Part shown: in pieces, positions 1 to 12,707 of the stretch
How positions within the stretch are numbered: the first letter of the stretch is position 1
Layout: each line of letters begins with the position of its first letter
Source of the DNA: Orbilia blumenaviensis
Lineage: Eukaryota; Ascomycota; Orbiliomycetes; Orbiliales; Orbiliaceae
Reading direction: 5' to 3'
NCBI GenBank assembly: GCA_036872755.1
Contig: JAVHNS010000001.1
Coordinates: 3,410,001-3,474,000 of the forward strand
Length of the DNA: 64,000 nt
Notes under the pieces: model-generated
The model's input: only the letters and a program-made list of their open reading frames with translations
Database searches by the model: none
What the model was told of the DNA's origin: nothing
Program-made: the position numbers and the translations under genes

Positions 1-225
1 ACGTTCGAGGATTTGATGAAGGCAAAGGAGAAAAGTGAACGGATAGCACAGGAGTCCAAGGGTGCAGGAAAGGAAGATGCAATGGATGTCGATGGCGGTG
101 GTGATGATGATGATGCTGCTGCAGAGGAATCCGACGAATTTGAAGAAATTGACGATGTGTTCCCGTCGAGAACTAGGAATACCAGCGTCATCGAGGTTAT
201 AGTGAGAAATAAAGCGCCTACTTGA
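1..225 (+). CDS. 3' end of an unrecognised protein with acidic C-terminus (partial)
   Basis: Frame 1 is open from the first base to a TGA at 223-225, giving about 74 residues of a protein whose start lies upstream of the window. The visible part begins with a charged Lys/Glu stretch, then has an acidic block (MDVD, a Gly-Asp run, Ala-Ala-Glu-Glu-Ser-Asp-Glu) and ends with a short basic/hydrophobic tail after the motif DDVFPSRTR. Such acidic patches are common at the ends of nuclear and nucleolar fungal proteins, but no family motif is visible and I do not assign a function. The final residues could change if an intron is present close to the end. Confidence covers only that this is coding sequence. 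Confidence 0.5.
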   Translation, partial: TFEDLMKAKEKSERIAQESKGAGKEDAMDVDGGGDDDDAAAEESDEFEEIDDVFPSRTRNTSVIEVIVRNKAPT

Positions 226-1603
226 AATTGTTGGAGATAGGCGTCTATTTTCGCCTCGGGGGCAACAGGTTCATACAAGGTCAAGCTTCTGATCCAGGCA
301 CGAGGTTTCAAATACCTAGGACCATAGCTAAGCTATGAGGCTTTTGACACTTTTGAAGAAATGAGGCATTATATGGCAGACGACGAGATATCCAGGAAGA
401 TACTAGTGCTTCACTGCTGCTGCTGCTGGCGGCGCTACTTACGATGCATTACGCCATCATACACCCACACCGGGGTTTTCCAGGCCTGTTCAGCTGTCAC
501 TTTTTTTTTTTTTTTTTTTTTGTGGACGATTGCTAGGCTATGTTCGTCAGAGGCGCCGGGTCGTTATCGATAGCACCGATCATTCCAAGCCCGCACGCAG
601 CCTAGCTGGCCAGAATCTACAATATAGTCTACGATCTACCACTAGCGAGCTCATGCCCATGATCGATATCACAAACCCCTCGAAGAAGAGAGAAAGAGTA
701 TGCGTGTTTAAAAAAAAAAAAAAATGGGTATGCAGGAATAAGTCAAAATAGAGCCTATCAAGGGTTGCCTGTTACATACATATCGGTATCCTCGCTTCCC
801 CACCCCGCCCTTGCCGATTGCCCATGCCGCTCGCTGATCCTTTGGCCTCGAATTCTCGTTCCGATAACACTGTTTTTTTGGTTCCGATGCCTGTTCATAC
901 ATACATATATACGTATATACATATATACATTTTATAGAGTATAGTCTAATCCATGGGAGATGCGGGTCCCCTGTTCTTTCTCCATACATACTTATCGATA
1001 TCGATCCTATTATGTATCTACTATATTTAATCATTTACTTAACTTTTATCTGTCCCTTATCGATCGGGACCGGTATCATATCAAGAGAACGGTTTCATAT
1101 GCATAAAATAAAGTAAAGTTTCATGGGTCTCTTTTTCCTATCTATACTCAATCTACTTATATCTTCTTTGTTTCGCATGAACTCGAAGCTGCCTGTCTGA
1201 AAAAAAGGTCAGTCTTGGATCATGCGACCCACAGAACTTAACAGGCTTCTCCACCCGATCTAACCCGCTCGCTCGCTCCCCGCAAGGCACCTCGTTTTTA
1301 TGTCTTAACCTGCCCCAGCATTCCACAGCGTCGCCCGAAGTTAAAGCTAAAAGTAACTAAGTAAGTAATCATACTTCTAACAAATCGATCCACTGTAATG
1401 CAGCCTTCCAACCAGAAACAAAAAAAAGAACTTAAATCCCACCAGCCGCATAGCAGCCAGCTTCCCATCCTCGGCTACATTCGCATTCGCATTGGCCCAA
1501 GTCACAAAGAAAGGGTCGTGTGCCCCTTCGATCTGAGCTGGGTAGGTATAAGACAAAACCGACAGGTGATGCAGACCGATCGATGTTGTTTTTTTTTCCC
1601 AAC

Positions 1604-1636
<33 letters not shown>

Positions 1637-2698
1637 TTTTCCCGTTGTCCTGCATATATGTATGTACATATGTATGCATTCCAGAAGAAAAAACGGTTTT
1701 TGATTCGATCACCCGGAAGCTTGGGCTTGCTTGCTGTGTTATATACTTGAGTATCTATTACGCTATCGTAAGACATGGTTTTTTTTTTAAAAAAAAAGGT
1801 AAAATGTTCACAACCATACACACAACCATGCACACACACAGACAGACACAATGCAAGTAGCTTAAGTAGGTAGCTTAAGGTATGGGTATCTCCTCCATGA
1901 TACGATAGTGCAGTGACATCTTTTAAGGATAAGCTTATAACCAAAAAAGCCAACGAAAAGAAACAACCAGGGCAGGGGAGCTTGCGCATGCCCGAAACTA
2001 GCACGTCCCTGCAAACGGCCTACTCCGTCCCCCAGCTTTTTCGATTTCGGGGGAAAGGGAAAAACAAGCCATAGTAGACTGACAGAACTACACTAAACCA
2101 CTTGCCTTGACCGAAGTTTTACGTATTTATACTTAAATGCAACTGGACGGCCTTCATTTTCTCTCACACTCTTTTTCTTCTTGAACTTTTACTTTCTTGT
2201 GTTTGAGAAGAGGAAAGGGTTTTTTTTTAAACTTCGACCTTTTTCCCACACACGCACACACACAATAACTTTTTTCGTTCCCGTTTGACGTCTCTCGAGC
2301 TCTGTGTGAGTGTGCCTTGAAGTTACTTTTCAAAGACACAGAACGGAACGGAACAGAACGTCTCTCGATATTCTTCTTGAGCTAGCTAGCTAGATCCTTT
2401 CCCATTGGTCTTGAAATTAGTAGTGACACACATACATACATACACCTATTTTTTCGTCTGAAATTACGTATATTCGAAAGACCCCGTGATAATTATATCA
2501 ATATCATTGATCATCCGAATTCTACTATCCCTTCCTCCCAAACACTCAGTGCGCAGTGCTGCCCGCGAGCTCGACAGTCAACTCCCTGACACTACCACTG
2601 AAATCCCGGCCAATATCAAGAAACAAAACCAGAGACCTCATTTTTTATATATCACACGCCCGATCAATTATACTATTCCTATAATCCAAAAATAAAAA
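226..2698. other. Intergenic region, no gene seen
   Basis: No ORF here has family character. The longer open frames run through homopolymers and have Lys/Phe low-complexity translations. The interval holds T21 at 501-521, A14 near 711-724, T30 at 1606-1635, a T9/A10 mirror at about 1780-1798, ATACAT-type repeats at about 898-932 and ACAT repeats at 2427-2447. The right end serves as promoter and 5' leader of the microprotein gene at 2699. Confidence 0.6.
1606..1635. repeat. Poly(T) tract T30
   Basis: Thirty uninterrupted T in the intergenic region downstream of the first partial gene. It is one of about ten A/T homopolymers of 19 nt or more in this window. Confidence 0.95.
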
Positions 2699-3043
2699 AT
2701 GGCTCTCACACTGTTTAGGTATAATGACCTCACTCAGTCTTTACATATCAATTAATTACAAATATGCATCATTCTAACAACTTTTTTTTTATATAAAATA
2801 AACAGCCGCAAAGCCCTCCCCTTCCTCACAGTCCTCGGCGCCTCGGGAGCATACCTCGCCATCAGCAGAATGCACAAGACCCAAGCTGCAAATATGGCGA
2901 GGAGACACGATAGACTTGCATTGTGGGAGACTGCTCGGAGTGGTATGTTACAAACCTCCCCATGGATAGTTGTATAAATAACTTATGAGGTCATGACTGA
3001 CGGGATTGGTGGTCTTTTTTTTTTTTTAGGAGGCGGGTTTTGA
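2699..3043 (+). CDS. Small single-pass membrane-type microprotein (56 aa, 3 exons)
   Basis: Modelled exons: 2699-2718, 2806-2942, 3030-3043. Intron 1 has GTATAA donor, a TTCTAACAA branch site and ACAG acceptor; intron 2 has GTATGT, a CTGAC branch-like site and a T-rich tract before AG. The phases join exactly and the frame ends in TGA, giving 56 residues. After a short start (MALTLFSRK) there is one hydrophobic segment (residues about 10-24) followed by a basic amphipathic stretch (SRMHKTQAANMARRHDR) and a Gly-Gly-Phe end. Size and layout resemble small inner-mitochondrial-membrane accessory proteins, but I recognise no family and location is only inferred. Too short for ordinary ORF calling. 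A second coding-like stretch at about 3545-3633 does not join in phase. Confidence 0.6.
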
Positions 3044-3164
3044 GTTATGACAACTACCTATATATCGACCAGTTACGACATTTATTGAGGGTTGCCTTTT
3101 TTATATCTATATACCTGGCTAGTCTTGGTTCCAATACCTGGTCATTTTTTAAGCAGATTTTTAC

Positions 3165-3201
<37 letters not shown>

Positions 3202-3734
3202 GGGGGGGGGGGGGTTGTGATATCCGACATAACGGGGTTTCTTTGGTGTTGATATACGATACGATCGATTACAGTTAGTTAGGCGGTACACGATACGGAG
3301 CTTGGGGGGGGTCCAGAACGGATTTTTATTCTTTGAATATTCTTTTGGCGTTTTTTTTTTTTTTTTTTTCCTACGAGCAACCTGCAGGCCTGTCTTTTGT
3401 TTTTTGATCATGAGGTTTGAGGGCGACAAAAAGGCTATTCTACCGATTGGGATATCAGGAGTTTTGACTACCCTTTTTTGGTTGTTTTTTAATCTAGGAT
3501 ATATCGAGATAATGAAATACCTGATTAATAATATAATCTCCTTGCAGTATTTCCTATTGAACTCGCCCGGAGTCAAGGCCATGAAGACCTATCTAATCCC
3601 AGCCAGTGGCATTGTAAGATTATTCTATGTCTAGACCATGATAGAACTAGACTACTATGGATTGAAATTATAAAACCCACCCACTACACCCCCCCCCAAA
3701 AAAAAAAATTATGCAGAACAGCAAATAACATGTT
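3044..3734. other. Convergent intergenic spacer with opposed C(n)A(n) tracts
   Basis: This is the 3'-to-3' spacer between the microprotein gene and mcm6. It contains T33 followed directly by G14 (3168-3214), T19 (3351-3369) and C9 followed by A11 (3689-3708). A short open frame ending at 3634 looks weakly protein-like near its end but has no start or splice partner that keeps phase with the upstream gene. Confidence 0.5.
3168..3214. repeat. Compound homopolymer T33-G14
   Basis: Thirty-three T residues are followed immediately by fourteen G residues. Read on the minus strand this is C14A33. A shorter tract of the same type, C9A11, lies on the plus strand at 3689-3708 in the same spacer. Confidence 0.95.
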
Positions 3735-6820
<3,086 letters not shown>

Positions 6821-7458
6821 GGTGAAAGTTGTAAGTTTCTGGTGAGACAATTGCGGTTAGATATCGATAGTAAATGTTTGTATGGTACTGTTTGAGATGG
6901 GGGGGGTTGTAGCTGTTAAGCTAGGTGGGTTTCCTAACCGTGAATAGAGCTCTCAATAGTAGATTGGTATTAGCAGAAGGTCTTTTGAGGTTTCTGTTCT
7001 AAAACTTAGGCTTCTAGGTGGTGGGTATATTGCCAGATGAAGAGCGAATGGAGAGATGATGTGAAGCTGAGCCAGCTGTTGGAGGGGGGGAAACGCGCTG
7101 GCAGAAAAATTGCAGCTTCGAAAGTTGGAGCGCGAAGCTCCTCGCATAGCTGCCCTGATTGGTCACCGACGTCTCGCAACGCACCAAAATACAACATGTC
7201 CATTATATTATCAAATCCACATTTGAATTCGACCAAAACAGTCTATCGATCTGTGATGCATGACATATCTATTAGAACAGACTCCTATGAGTAGCCTTTA
7301 GAGGTCGCAATGCTAGTTATAAAGGATACGTCAAACCCCTTTACTCGCCACAATAATTCGAATCCACTGGATAGCTACTCTGAGTGTAAAGCATAGGTAA
7401 CCTAACAACATTCCAGAATCCTAGGAATAACACCTGTAGACGCCGTATTACATATTAA
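6821..7458. other. Intergenic region: mcm6 promoter and GT15 3' flank
   Basis: No gene is visible. The left part is the mcm6 upstream region. The sequence TGATTGGTCACC around 7157-7168 contains an inverted CCAAT box. I looked for the MluI cell-cycle box ACGCGT seen upstream of yeast replication genes; only a near-match (AACGCGCTGG, about 7092) is present, so no cell-cycle element can be claimed. Confidence 0.45.
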
Positions 7459-9323
7459 TTACCAGGTCAAGTCAACTTCATAGTTGTCGCCGAATATCTT
7501 CTTCCATTGGTCAAAACACGAGAACCCTATGAATATCGTTAGCTGTGAGAAAGCGGGGGAGGAAAAAATAGATATGAAATCCCGACGTACCATTTTCATC
7601 CACAACAGATATATCGAGCGGGCATAAGCATCGCCCTGCAGTTCCATGCTCATGTGCTTTGGGACATCTCCTAAAGGGGTTATGCTCATAACCAATGTCG
7701 TTAAAGAAGTGGATTTCCTTCTTGTCCCACATATGCGTCAACGCAACCGAATGCACCGGCGCATCCCCCCACCTCTCATAAAAGAAATTCCCAGTCTTAT
7801 CCAAATATTCAAAATATTTCAGATATTTCTCACTCGTCCATAAACTAACTTTCCCAATTTCAAAGTTGGTCCAGAAATGACAGGTGTTGTAGTCTATGTA
7901 CGGTTCGCCGTTTTTTGTGGTATTCTCGACGACGAAGCCACGCATGTTGTTGGGGTCTACGTATTCTGGAAATTCTCTGAAGAATTTTTCGGTTGTTTCC
8001 CATAGACTTGTGATGGTTTCGCGGAAGTCGTGGAGGGCAACTGTGAAGCCGTAGGATTTTCCGTTTTCGCGGAGCCATCGGAAGGGGTCGTAGTGTTGGT
8101 CGCAGTAGAAGTTGACGCCCGGCTCGACACGCCTGTATCATCACAAGTACATTATTAGTCCTACGATAAAATAGTGGGTATATGCTTTCATACATACCAG
8201 TACCATTCATACTTAGCCATAACCGGTTCCCGGAAGAAAAATCCAGAGAAGAACCGACACATGTGTCTACAGAAAACAAAAAGTTAGTATTACGTATCCT
8301 AATACCAGCAAAGTTGCAATAGAATAGCAATGATCTATTAGAGGATTATTACCTATACGATAGAGATCCACCGTAAATAATATTATTATCCGCCATTTGT
8401 TTCATATTCTGCCTTGCTAGGGTCTGGTTCACCCAGCTCGGATAGCCCCAATGTTCTTTCGGAACCCGGACATACTCGGTCGTTCCGCTGGCGATACCGG
8501 TAGTAATTGCAATAAACTATATTTGTAAGTTGTTTTTTTTTTAGCCTTTTTTGTTTTGGGGCTAGCTATAGACGTATGTAATGGGTCTCTAATTTACGTA
8601 CCTCCTCAGTAAAGGCTTCGTCGTTCATAAAAGTCCAGGGGTAGCGAAACTTGTGATTGAATCGATCCTCCAGCCTCCTCATTGATTCACGAACGGCATA
8701 TAAATCGGTATTTCTATTCAAGGATTCAATGTCAACTTCAGCTCTATCTACTTTGAATATCTCCAGGCACTAGTACCACTAGAACCCTGTAAGTAAAATA
8801 TGGAAGCATACCTTGCAAGCATTAGCAGTGTAGCCTTCTCCGTCCCCAGCTGCGTTCGGTCTACTTTAACCGGATACCTCCACGGCCTCCGTTTCTCATC
8901 CTCAGACATAGTCTCGAACGAAATCTTTTCCTTTATCTTCCCAGCAGCCTTCGCCAACGCAGGGAAAAGACTACCACTTCCTCTCCCCCTACCATCAGAC
9001 GCTTTCTTCTTCCCATAATCCTCAGGAAACCCATTAGGTCGTTGAATAACCCCACTAATCCTATTTTTCATCCGCGTCATCGGATTTTGATAAGGCAGCT
9101 TCGAGGTTGTCGGAGGAGGAGGAGGTTTAAAATCCGGCGCTCCTTGGGGTGGAGGGGGTACGGCTTTATATGGTGCCGCGTTACCGAATGGTGCTGGGAA
9201 ATATCTTACAACAGGTCGGAAGGGAACTTGACGTGGCCAGAATATTACCCATATACTGCCGAGGATGAGCCACATACTTCCAAAGGCGATGATTCTGGAG
9301 ATTTTCCCCTGTGAGATAGCCAT
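7459..9323 (-). CDS. GT15 family (KRE2/MNT1-type) alpha-1,2-mannosyltransferase (488 aa)
   Basis: Golgi type II enzyme that transfers mannose from GDP-mannose onto N- and O-linked glycans of cell-wall and secreted proteins. Six exons on the minus strand: 9323-8812, 8713-8602, 8516-8353, 8266-8198, 8132-7591, 7526-7459; all introns are GT-AG and the frame closes. There is a short cytosolic N-terminus, a signal anchor at about residues 9-30 (ending near IFWPRQVPF), a proline-rich stem (about 45-85), then the catalytic domain from about residue 160. Family hallmarks: [16 protein letters not shown], the ED-R-FN-K-F-YPW-F-NDE pattern, [29 protein letters not shown] (the Glu near 376 is the family's proposed catalytic position), WGDAPVHS and the C-terminal [10 protein letters not shown]. 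Length fits the family. The exact paralogue (KRE2, KTR1, KTR4 etc.) cannot be fixed by eye. Confidence 0.95.
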
Positions 9324-10779
9324 GGCTGCTGCTATCGTAGGGGGCGGGTGTTTGAAAGCTGAATTAGGGATTATATATCTGTAGTCGGGAAATCAGAGTA
9401 TATGCAAGCTAGTTACCGATGGGAGTGGTAAGGGATTGGTCGATTGGTATGGCCATATACACGCATGCACAAAATTTGGCGGGTTTAATTTTGGGAGGGG
9501 TTTTGATTAGACAGTCGGATGGCATAAATGGATACCGTACATAGGGTCATTGGGTCTATACATGGCTCAAAGGCATACGTGTGCTATATCCGTGCCAGGG
9601 AGGGAATATCAGAGCGATATTGGTCGATCCGCTGGAATAGCTAGATATGGCTGCAGCGTGTGGGCTTCTTTCGCTTTCGTGCTATATATGGTGGATCGGC
9701 AAGAAACGTGCTGCCATGTGCGTTTGGGTGCGCAGATAGTGGTAATTCCTTATATCCCTATCCGGGCACTTTAAGTACTTGGTAGTTAAAACTACTGGTT
9801 ATAAGTACTTAAGTAATATATTCAACAGCAGGGATATTAAGACTACATGTATACAAGACCTAGGTGCACAGGTTACATGTCATAAGAGCGCTCAGATATA
9901 AGACCTCTATCAGTACGTTCGTTTCCCACCATGAAATATTACAGGACTCTAATTCGAGGCCAGGTCGTCACCGCACATCAGAGTCAAATATGTTTTTATA
10001 AATTTATTTTACTTGAATCCGATTAAATGTAGGCCGAATATATCAAGGCGTTGGATTTTGTCCAGCCGCGCGTTGTCTAGGACACTGCAGAATGCTTCTA
10101 CTACGCCAGTACCTAAGTCCAAGTAGATGTTAACGTATGCTATAAGTTTGGGGGATTCGTTAAATATATCCATAATTACTGTTATATCTTGGACCGATCT
10201 CGATTGAAATATATCCCTTTGCCGGGATGATTCTACTAAGCTAAATTTAATTTATGCGTTCCCATCCTAAGAAATACGTATGCTTCTAGCTAGATCCATG
10301 GAGAGAGCTGACAATTGGCTAGATCCAGCCGCAGCTCGCCATCGCACACAATACTCTCTACCTAACTAAGGTTCTAAAAGCCCTTTGAAACCTTCTAGAT
10401 TTAAATACTATCATCAAGTCTTGCTTTTCGGGTTTCCAAAGAAATAGCATGCCTTTGTGCAAGGGGTCTTACCAATATATTGACAGGGTAGAAAAAAAAA
10501 ACTCTGAATTAAGCAGAATACTCCAACTACATTGATTCGATCTATGGAGCTCGAGAATATTGCGTATCTTCACTATCTTGCGTGGCATATAATATGTGCC
10601 GTTATTCTTTCATAGAATAGCAAGCTTTCCTTAGTTACGTTAGGGTTATTCACGGAGTGCTCCAATGAGTAGCTGGACTAATAGTGTCCGTCAAACCTCC
10701 ATTGAACATGGTAAACTTTAGAAGATCTCGAAAGTCACTAGCTTTATACGGACGATGAAAAAAGAACATTTAGAAGAGT

Positions 10780-10810
10780 GGGTCACAAAGAAAAATCTTT
10801 GTGCAGACCC
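10780..10810. repeat. Short hairpin (inverted repeat)
   Basis: CACAAAGA (10784-10791) and TCTTTGTG (10796-10803) are perfect inverted arms around a loop of A's. They are extended by GGGT (10780-10783) pairing with ACCC (10807-10810) across a three-base bulge. It lies in the ORF-free interval; no gene context explains it. Confidence 0.7.
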
Positions 10811-11946
10811 GGCCCAGTCATATTGCTACAGTTGTGGAAAGACAAAAACTGCCGGTACTACGGAACAATTTTCGGATACTTTAGAGAACTTCGGTAGAGA
10901 GTACGGGACCCAGCCGAAATCTTGCTAGGCATAGACTAGACTGTAGTACTCTGGACTATAATCTTATTAGTAAATATTCGGATCTGCCTTGCAATGTCTA
11001 CTGTACCAGATATGCCTCGGGGACCAACTTAGTATTGGTACTATGTTACAACCTGAATCGGGGTTAAAGCGGTATTACCATCGAAAATACGGTGTTAATA
11101 TCTTAATACCTTGCTGTGACTACAATACCACTGTACTGGCGCAGTAAGTGCCTAGGTAGCCATGGTCGGTCTATCGCTCCCCTGCGACTAGTAAGTGCTT
11201 ATGTTTGTAAACATCAACTTGCACAATAATATTGGGAGATTATCACAGGGTCCGAAAGATCACCCTGGCCGGGAGCAAGTGGCTAGCTTTGCAATTGTCG
11301 CCATTGAGATGGGGGTTGGCACGCTATCTATGGCGCAGGGTCGACGGATCCGGTAGGCATACGTATGTTGATATTAAATTTTTTTAAATAAAATAGTTAC
11401 TTACGCATATCTGATACCACACACTATTAGTAGCCAGCCTCGAAGTATTATGTCAATCAGTAGTTTTGAGAATCGAATTATAAAATAATGATAATAAAAA
11501 AAAAAAAGTTTAACCTATCACAGTATGCTCGCAATTCTTGCCCTGTGACAACATCCGAACCGATCAAGATGGAGCTGTCCTAGTGCACGTGCCCGACAAT
11601 GCAATTGCAGGTGTCAATAGCCCCTGATGGCGTTTACATGGCATTTATGCACCGACGGGGCTGAAAATCGCGCCGACTGCCACAAATCAAGGGCAATGGC
11701 TTGAGTGAGCGTCGTATGTTGGACCTGAACTCGGAGAGGATACGAAAAACCACGAGCTCGAAGTCCATGCTAAGCTTTTCGGTTTTTCTTTATCATTTGA
11801 GGTACTAATAACCATGCATGTTCAAACCAACAATTAGTGTAATTGCTGTTGGCCAATTGGGGCAATCGGGGATTATACGGGGAACGGAGGGCAGTTTGGG
11901 CCGGCATCCACCGGAACTCGCTTAGCCCGCAGTCCTGTTCCCAAGC

Positions 11947-11966
11947 CCAATCCAATCCAATCCAAT
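11947..11966 (+). promoter_or_regulatory. Four tandem CCAAT boxes
   Basis: CCAAT occurs four times in perfect pentamer register. CCAAT is the known site of the fungal HAP/CBC complex. The array is about 740 nt upstream of the ceramide synthase ATG and 2.6 kb from the GT15 start. It may equally be a pentanucleotide microsatellite that happens to spell CCAAT, since this window has several other pentamer arrays. Confidence 0.5.
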
Positions 11967-12171
11967 CCAGTGCGATGGCACACGCGACTGGGCTCTGCGT
12001 CCGTCCGTTTGCTTGTTCGTTTCTTACGCTGGTCGACGTCAGATCGATCCAAGTTAGTTTAGGTAGAGAAAGGGTTTGTGGAGCTAGCATGTGCCTGGCT
12101 GCAGTGTAAAATTACACATTTGCCAGCTATATTACATTACATACACACATAATAACAACAAGCAGCCGACG

Positions 12172-12210
12172 AGAAGAGAGAGAGAGAGAGAGAGGAAGAG
12201 AGAAGAAGAA
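12172..12210. repeat. GA-rich purine microsatellite
   Basis: A GAGAGA run is embedded in a purine tract upstream of the ceramide synthase gene. On the minus strand it is a CT tract. It is probably promoter or leader sequence. Confidence 0.7.
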
Positions 12211-12707
12211 GGGCCCTGGTGAGCCAGGCTAATTCCGAGACCGAGACCGACAGGGACCTGACCTTTATTACCTCCCTCTGCATTCGCTGCTGCTTCCGTG
12301 CCTGCTTTTTGCCTGCCTTTGCCTTCGCATACCCTGTCTTTGTCTTGTGCCTTCGCTTTGGTTCTGTTCTGAGCTGTGAAAGTGTCTGTCTGGCTGGGCG
12401 ACTGGATTGAGAATTAATTGGTCTGTTGATAGGAGAACTTTTTTCCCTCCGTCTCTCCTTACCTAAGTTGACATCGAAAAACAAAAAAACAAAAAATTAA
12501 AATAAAATAAAAAAATACACACTCCGAGACGACAGACAGACAACGGACGATACATAAAAACTCCCTCATACCATCTTAACCACGCCGACTTCTTCAAAGC
12601 CTCATCTCACTCCAACTGCTGTTGCGTTAATTCCACTCCGCCACGTTTGAATATTCTCGCCGACGGTACCCTCGAGATATCCCACGGGAAAACGTTATAC
12701 GTTAACG

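Larger units (their letters stand above)
9324..12707. promoter_or_regulatory. Divergent intergenic region between GT15 gene and ceramide synthase
   Basis: Head-to-head spacer of about 3.4 kb. From about 9775 to 11769 there is no open frame of 60 codons or more on either strand, so it is non-coding or a decayed element. Notable content: an imperfect inverted repeat around AAGTACTT at about 9771-9822; a hairpin at 10780-10810; four tandem CCAAT boxes at 11947-11966; and a GA-rich tract at about 12172-12210 likely to lie in the ceramide synthase promoter or leader. No transposon coding relic was recognised. Confidence 0.5.

Noticed and set aside
1432..2004. 190-codon minus-strand open frame
   Set aside because: It runs through the T30 tract and gives a Lys run; no family character.
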